From CAYPCH01 sp964409165 (GTDB taxonomy: Bacteria; Bacillota; Clostridia; Acetivibrionales; Acetivibrionaceae): 11,441 bases of DNA. The notes under the pieces are model-generated. The model was not told where the DNA came from. It saw nothing but the letters and a program-made list of their open reading frames with translations, and did not search any database. The DNA lies in the NCBI GenBank assembly GCA_964409165.1, contig CAYPCH010000118.1:1-11441 (forward strand), written 5' to 3'. Of the stretch, positions 8,279-11,441 are shown in pieces (the first letter of the stretch is position 1; every line of letters starts with the position of its first letter). The position numbers and the translations under genes were made by a program.

Positions 8279-8441
8279 TTGATTATCCCTCCAATATCTT
8301 TATCTCCATGCTTTTAATAAACGTTAATACTTTTTTATAATTAAAAATAAAAATGAAGATAAAAAGCATGCATAATATAAACAACTTTCAAATTGGTTAT
8401 CCATATCATATCATATAATCATTTCCTAGTTTATATTAAAA

Positions 8442-8483
8442 TAAAATCGGTCATATTTCAAGTAAAATCGGTCATATTTCAAG
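8442..8483. repeat. perfect 21-base tandem duplication
   Basis: Two identical adjacent 21-base units, 8442-8462 and 8463-8483, contain ATCGGTCATATTTCAAG. They lie between the M24 peptidase gene and efp, in an AT-rich gap with no other clear feature. This could be a replication-slippage duplication or a doubled protein-binding site. Confidence 0.85.
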
Positions 8484-8560
8484 AAAAACTTTTCTTTTTG
8501 GGCAAAACTCAATGAAAAACTGAATAATTTCTTTTTTCATATAAAAAACAACATGTTTTT

Positions 8561-9640
8561 CTATAATATTATCATATCCTTTGTAGATGAAGTTAAAACC
8601 ACAGGTTTATTGTCATTGATTATTATCATGTCCTCAATTCTTACTCCACCTTTGCCGCTTTCATAAATTCCGGGCTCCACTGTAACTACCATGTTGTTGT
8701 CAAGTACAGTGCTTCCCCTTGGAGAAAGTCTGGGCTCCTCATGAACCTCAATTCCAACCCCATGTCCAAGACCATGCCCGAAGCTCTTTTTATATCCGTT
8801 TTCGGAAATAATCTCACGGGCAATAAGATCAACCTCTCTGCCGGTACGCCCTCTCCATGCTCCTTCAGAGCTTTTTGCCTGAGCTGTATTTACGATATTG
8901 TATATTTTCTTCAGTTCATCGGATGGATTACCTACAAATACGGTTCTTGTCATATCAGAACAATAGTCATTATACACTGCTCCAAAATCCAGAGTTACAG
9001 GGTCGCCCATTCCGATTACTTTCTCTGATGCTACCCCGTGAGGAAGGGCTGAGCGTTCACCCGATGCAACAATCGTATCAAAGGATGAACCTTTTGCCCC
9101 AAGCTTCTTCATATAGTATTCCAACTCTGTTGCTATTTCATATTCCTTGACTCCCGGTTTTATATACTTTAGTATATTGGAAAAAGCTTTATCTGCTATT
9201 TCAACCGCCTTTTTTATTATCTCAATTTCGTCATTGTCCTTAATCAATCTTAATCCTTCAACCATGTTTTTTAAAGGCTCCATGTGTTTTACGCCTATCT
9301 TATCTTTTAACTCATTGTATTTTTTATATGTGATGTAATCCTCTTCAAATCCCAATTTCTCAATACCCTTTTCTTGTATTACATCGCTTATTGCAACCGG
9401 AAGACTATCGTTATATATATTTACTTCATATAACAGAGCCTGACATGATGCCTGTTCTTTATATCTGAAATCTGTTATCAGTACAGCATCATCAAGAGTA
9501 ATAATAAGATGTGCAAAAGTTCCTGTAAACCCTGAAAGATAAATATAATTCTCTCTTTTAGTTATAATTGCAGCATCCAAATCGCGCTCCTTTAACTTCT
9601 TTCTTAATCTGCCTATCCTGTCTTCTATCCGACTTTTCAT
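8561..9640 (-). CDS. M24B family Xaa-Pro aminopeptidase (YqhT-type)
   Basis: Cytoplasmic metallopeptidase of 359 residues, predicted to remove an N-terminal residue before proline. The N-terminal creatinase-like domain spans about 1-130. The pita-bread catalytic domain spans about 135-359 with the full metal ligand set: D218 (LDFGA), D229 (SDMTRT), H293 (GHGLGHGVG), E322 (VEPGIY) and E336 (RIED). H201 (LPHG) is also kept. Length is typical for the short clostridial and bacillus form. AAGGAG at 9646-9651 lies 5 bases before the ATG. It follows aroQ by 46 bases and precedes efp. Aminopeptidase versus prolidase activity cannot be decided from sequence. Confidence 0.95.
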   Translation of the reverse strand: MKSRIEDRIGRLRKKLKERDLDAAIITKRENYIYLSGFTGTFAHLIITLDDAVLITDFRYKEQASCQALLYEVNIYNDSLPVAISDVIQEKGIEKLGFEEDYITYKKYNELKDKIGVKHMEPLKNMVEGLRLIKDNDEIEIIKKAVEIADKAFSNILKYIKPGVKEYEIATELEYYMKKLGAKGSSFDTIVASGERSALPHGVASEKVIGMGDPVTLDFGAVYNDYCSDMTRTVFVGNPSDELKKIYNIVNTAQAKSSEGAWRGRTGREVDLIAREIISENGYKKSFGHGLGHGVGIEVHEEPRLSPRGSTVLDNNMVVTVEPGIYESGKGGVRIEDMIIINDNKPVVLTSSTKDMIIL

Positions 9641-9686
9641 TTTTTCTCCTTGTCACAATGAATATTTTTAAAACAACACTGCTGTT

Positions 9687-10115
9687 TTATAACAACACTG
9701 CCGCTTGTAATCCTAAAATATAGCTGTTTGAGCCGAAGCCGCTTATCTGTCCTGAACACACAGGAGCAATAACAGATTTAGCCCTGAATTCCTCTCTTGA
9801 ATGTATATTTGACAGGTGGATTTCTATTGTAGGAATCTCTACGGCTTTTATTGCATCCCTTATGGCAATGCTGTAATGGGTATATGCACCGGGATTTATT
9901 ATAATAACGTCGAATTTTCCCTTAGCTTCATGGATTTTATCAATAATTTCGCCCTCATGGTTTGACTGTATAAAGCTCATATCAACGTTTAAGTTTTGTG
10001 CTTCGTTATTCATCTTCTGTGCAATATCCTGCAATGTTTTACTTCCATAAATGTCCTTTTCCCTTGTGCCTAAAAGGTTGAGGTTAGGACCATTAATAAC
10101 CAGTACTTTCTTCAT
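9687..10115 (-). CDS. aroQ: type II 3-dehydroquinate dehydratase
   Basis: Converts 3-dehydroquinate to 3-dehydroshikimate in the shikimate pathway, as a cytoplasmic dodecamer of flavodoxin-like subunits. The 142 residues match the family length. Visible motifs are the N-terminal GPNLNLLGTRE, the active-site R18 and Y23, N74 in NPGAYTHYS, and catalytic H100 in EIHLSNIHSREEFR. The start ATG (10113-10115) overlaps the upstream stop codon as ATGA, and AAGGGGG (10124-10130) lies inside the end of the upstream gene, so translation is probably coupled. The M24 peptidase gene follows 46 bases on. No other shikimate genes are in the window. Confidence 0.97.
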   Translation of the reverse strand: MKKVLVINGPNLNLLGTREKDIYGSKTLQDIAQKMNNEAQNLNVDMSFIQSNHEGEIIDKIHEAKGKFDVIIINPGAYTHYSIAIRDAIKAVEIPTIEIHLSNIHSREEFRAKSVIAPVCSGQISGFGSNSYILGLQAAVLL

Positions 10116-10978
10116 AATTTTAGCCCCCTTGATGATATCTCTTGATATATTTTTTTAAGTTTCAAAGCATCCTCAGCCATTTTACCCCTCGACTCGCATA
10201 TTATTACAGGTTCAAGCTTTCTGTCCACTATTACCTCCGCCAGATATTTGAATTCAGGTCCATATTGGGTATCATCAATAGTCCAATGCTTTTTTTCCCC
10301 ACCCTTTGTAAATTCCACCCTGCTGAAGTGGCAGTGAAGTTTTTTTACCCTGTATGCTCCGAGGGAGTTCTCAATTTTATCTATGACAGCCTCAAAATCC
10401 TCTTTGGAATTAAGACAGCCAAATCCCCTTGCGTGGATATGTCCGAAATCAATCGTAGGAATCAGTCTTTCATCTATTTTGCACATTTCAACTATTTCTT
10501 CCAAAGATCCCAACTGGTTCTGTTTTCCCAAAACCTCAGGACAAACAGTAACATCACCCAACCCCAATTCATCAGCCTCTATAAGTACTTCATCCAAAAC
10601 TTTTATTGCCGTTTTGAGAGCCCATTTTTTGTCAACCTTGCTGTAAGAACCGGTATGTACTACAATTCTCTTAGCATCCATTTTTTTTGCAAGTATCATG
10701 GTATCAATAATGTATCTTTTTGACTTAAGCCTTTTTTCCTCCTCTGGACTTGACATATTTATATAATATGGAGCATGTATGCTTAAGAATATTCCGTTTT
10801 TTGAAGCCTCATTCCCTATTTTTACAGCTGTTTCATCTCCTACCTTTATTCCCTTGCTACACTGGTATTCATAAGCGTCAAGCCCCATTTTACCAAGCCA
10901 TGAGGGCATATCCACCGATGATTTGTACCCCTCATCATAAAACGTACCAGAATTACCAGAAGGACCGAATCTAATCAA
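10112..10978 (-). CDS. TIM-barrel protein of the AP endonuclease 2 / endonuclease IV family
   Basis: Predicted zinc-dependent TIM-barrel protein of 288 residues, resembling endonuclease IV, which cuts DNA at abasic sites. Metal-ligand positions appear kept: H68 (SIHAPY), H108 (VVHTGS), E148 (CPEVLG), D177 and H180 (TIDFGHIHA), H215 or H217 (LHCHFS), H231 (KKHWTID) and E262 (ICESRG). The start is taken as TTG at 10976-10978, giving MIRFGPSGNS, which as I recall is the usual N-terminus of clostridial homologues; GGGTG sits just upstream. GTG at 10985-10987 is an alternative. A far longer frame to a GTG at 11086 begins inside the mobile repeat and gives a low-complexity head, so it is rejected. 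The family also contains sugar isomerases, so DNA repair is likely but not proven. It is first in the five-gene minus-strand run. Confidence 0.85.
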   Translation of the reverse strand: MIRFGPSGNSGTFYDEGYKSSVDMPSWLGKMGLDAYEYQCSKGIKVGDETAVKIGNEASKNGIFLSIHAPYYINMSSPEEEKRLKSKRYIIDTMILAKKMDAKRIVVHTGSYSKVDKKWALKTAIKVLDEVLIEADELGLGDVTVCPEVLGKQNQLGSLEEIVEMCKIDERLIPTIDFGHIHARGFGCLNSKEDFEAVIDKIENSLGAYRVKKLHCHFSRVEFTKGGEKKHWTIDDTQYGPEFKYLAEVIVDRKLEPVIICESRGKMAEDALKLKKIYQEISSRGLKL

Positions 10979-11024
10979 TAAAATCACCCATTTAAAAATA
11001 TTATTTTTGTATATTATTTTGTAT

Positions 11025-11053
11025 ATTATATTGAACGCGATAAAGATTTTACA
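11025..11053 (-). promoter_or_regulatory. possible sigma-A promoter of the TIM-barrel / aroQ operon
   Basis: On the minus strand a perfect TATAAT (11025-11030) lies 17 bases after a weak -35 box TGTAAA (11048-11053). It is about 45 bases upstream of the TTG start and just inside the left end of the mobile repeat. The surrounding DNA is very AT-rich, so a chance match is possible. Confidence 0.4.
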
Positions 11054-11072
11054 TCTCGCTTCAATTTCTTTA

Positions 11073-11205
11073 CTCAACTTTCCCACTTATAGTATTTTGA
11101 GGCTCTGGTTGCTCACAAGTTAAGGGCAAAAAGTTTACTTTTTGACCGCGGTGAGCAATGCTACGTTAGTGGCAAAGAGCCCATAAATACTGTAGGAAAG
11201 TTGAG
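11073..11205. mobile_element. 133-base MITE-like or structured repeat, complete copy
   Basis: The ends are perfect 11-base inverted repeats, CTCAACTTTCC (11073-11083) and GGAAAGTTGAG (11195-11205). They are flanked by a 7-base direct repeat TTCTTTA (11066-11072 and 11206-11212), the mark of transposition. Almost all of the inside can also pair: 11088-11097 with 11185-11194 (one G-T), GGCTCT 11101-11106 with 11176-11181, TTGCTCAC 11109-11116 with 11151-11158, and a hairpin 11127-11144 with a TTTA loop. It encodes no protein, so it would need a transposase supplied in trans. An RNA gene spread as a mobile unit is the alternative. Confidence 0.8.
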
Positions 11206-11391
11206 TTCTTTATTATAATGCCACAAAAATTAAATTCTACTATGTATATTAAATGCTATAAAAATTTTCAAATTTTTTTTATTGTACTCAAATTTCCTTA
11301 ATCAAACATCACAAATTATCTTATGCGTTTTTTTTAATTATATCATTTATTGGGATAAAAAATAACATCAAAAAAAACTATATATATATAA

Positions 11392-11441
11392 CTCAACTTT
11401 CCCACTTATAGTATTTTGAGGCTCTGGTTGCTCACAAGTTA
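11392..11441. mobile_element. second copy of the MITE-like repeat, cut by the window end
   Basis: All 50 visible bases are identical to 11073-11122 and lie in the same orientation. The 7 bases before it are TATATAA, so a target duplication TATATAA is expected beyond the window. The 179 bases between the copies (11213-11391) are AT-rich and show no gene. Confidence 0.82.

Noticed and set aside
9666..9690. Hairpin AAAACA/TGTTTT between aroQ and the M24 gene
   Set aside because: Short AT-rich stem overlapping the aroQ stop, with no clean T-tract on the minus strand; unlikely to terminate between the closely spaced genes.
10142..10723. Plus-strand frame of 193 codons
   Set aside because: It lies wholly over the endonuclease-IV-like gene on the other strand, has low-complexity hydrophobic sequence and no ribosome binding site or recognisable motif.
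11073..11441. CRISPR array or known riboswitch at the right end
   Set aside because: Only two copies 319 bases apart, no short regular spacers, and I could not recognise any known riboswitch core. The target duplication points to a mobile element.

Overview
The window looks like chromosomal DNA from an anaerobic, low-GC, cellulosome-forming Firmicute of the Clostridium thermocellum / Acetivibrio (Hungateiclostridium) type. The main evidence is a 1631-residue secreted enzyme carrying a type I dockerin. Its domain order (CBM30, Ig-like, GH9, linker, GH44, dockerin, PKD, CBM44) is that of CelJ (Cel9D-Cel44A). The AT-rich intergenic DNA, strong GGAGG-type ribosome binding sites and the aroQ / M24 peptidase / efp gene order also fit clostridia. 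The species cannot be fixed from the sequence alone.

Layout from left to right. At 87-1712 (minus) is a beta-CASP metallo-beta-lactamase RNA-processing nuclease. At 1713-2226 is a gene-free divergent region. It holds an orphan terminator-like hairpin, a possible sigma-I-type promoter (ACCCCC and CGAA boxes) and the celJ leader. At 2227-7122 (plus) is celJ, followed by a near-copy of the upstream hairpin at 7157-7190. From 10978 down to 7270 (minus) are five genes: a TIM-barrel endonuclease-IV-like protein, aroQ, an M24 aminopeptidase, efp, and a small CD1247-type zinc-ribbon protein. The first two overlap by ATGA, and the whole run may be one or two transcripts; a 282-base gap before efp could hold a second promoter. 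The right end carries a 133-base element with 11-base perfect terminal inverted repeats and a 7-base target duplication. A second copy, identical over the 50 bases visible, begins 319 bases further on and is cut by the window edge.

Functionally the window joins housekeeping genes (RNA turnover, shikimate pathway, peptide turnover, polyproline translation) to one large cellulosomal enzyme. CelJ should be exported, docked on a scaffoldin, and used to attack cellulose, xyloglucan and other beta-glucans with two different catalytic modules. The points most worth a second look are the small mobile or structured repeat at the right end, the twin hairpins and related flanking blocks around celJ, and the sigma-I-like promoter. 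I see no CRISPR array, tRNA, rRNA, phage gene or defence system, and no clearly new multi-gene system.
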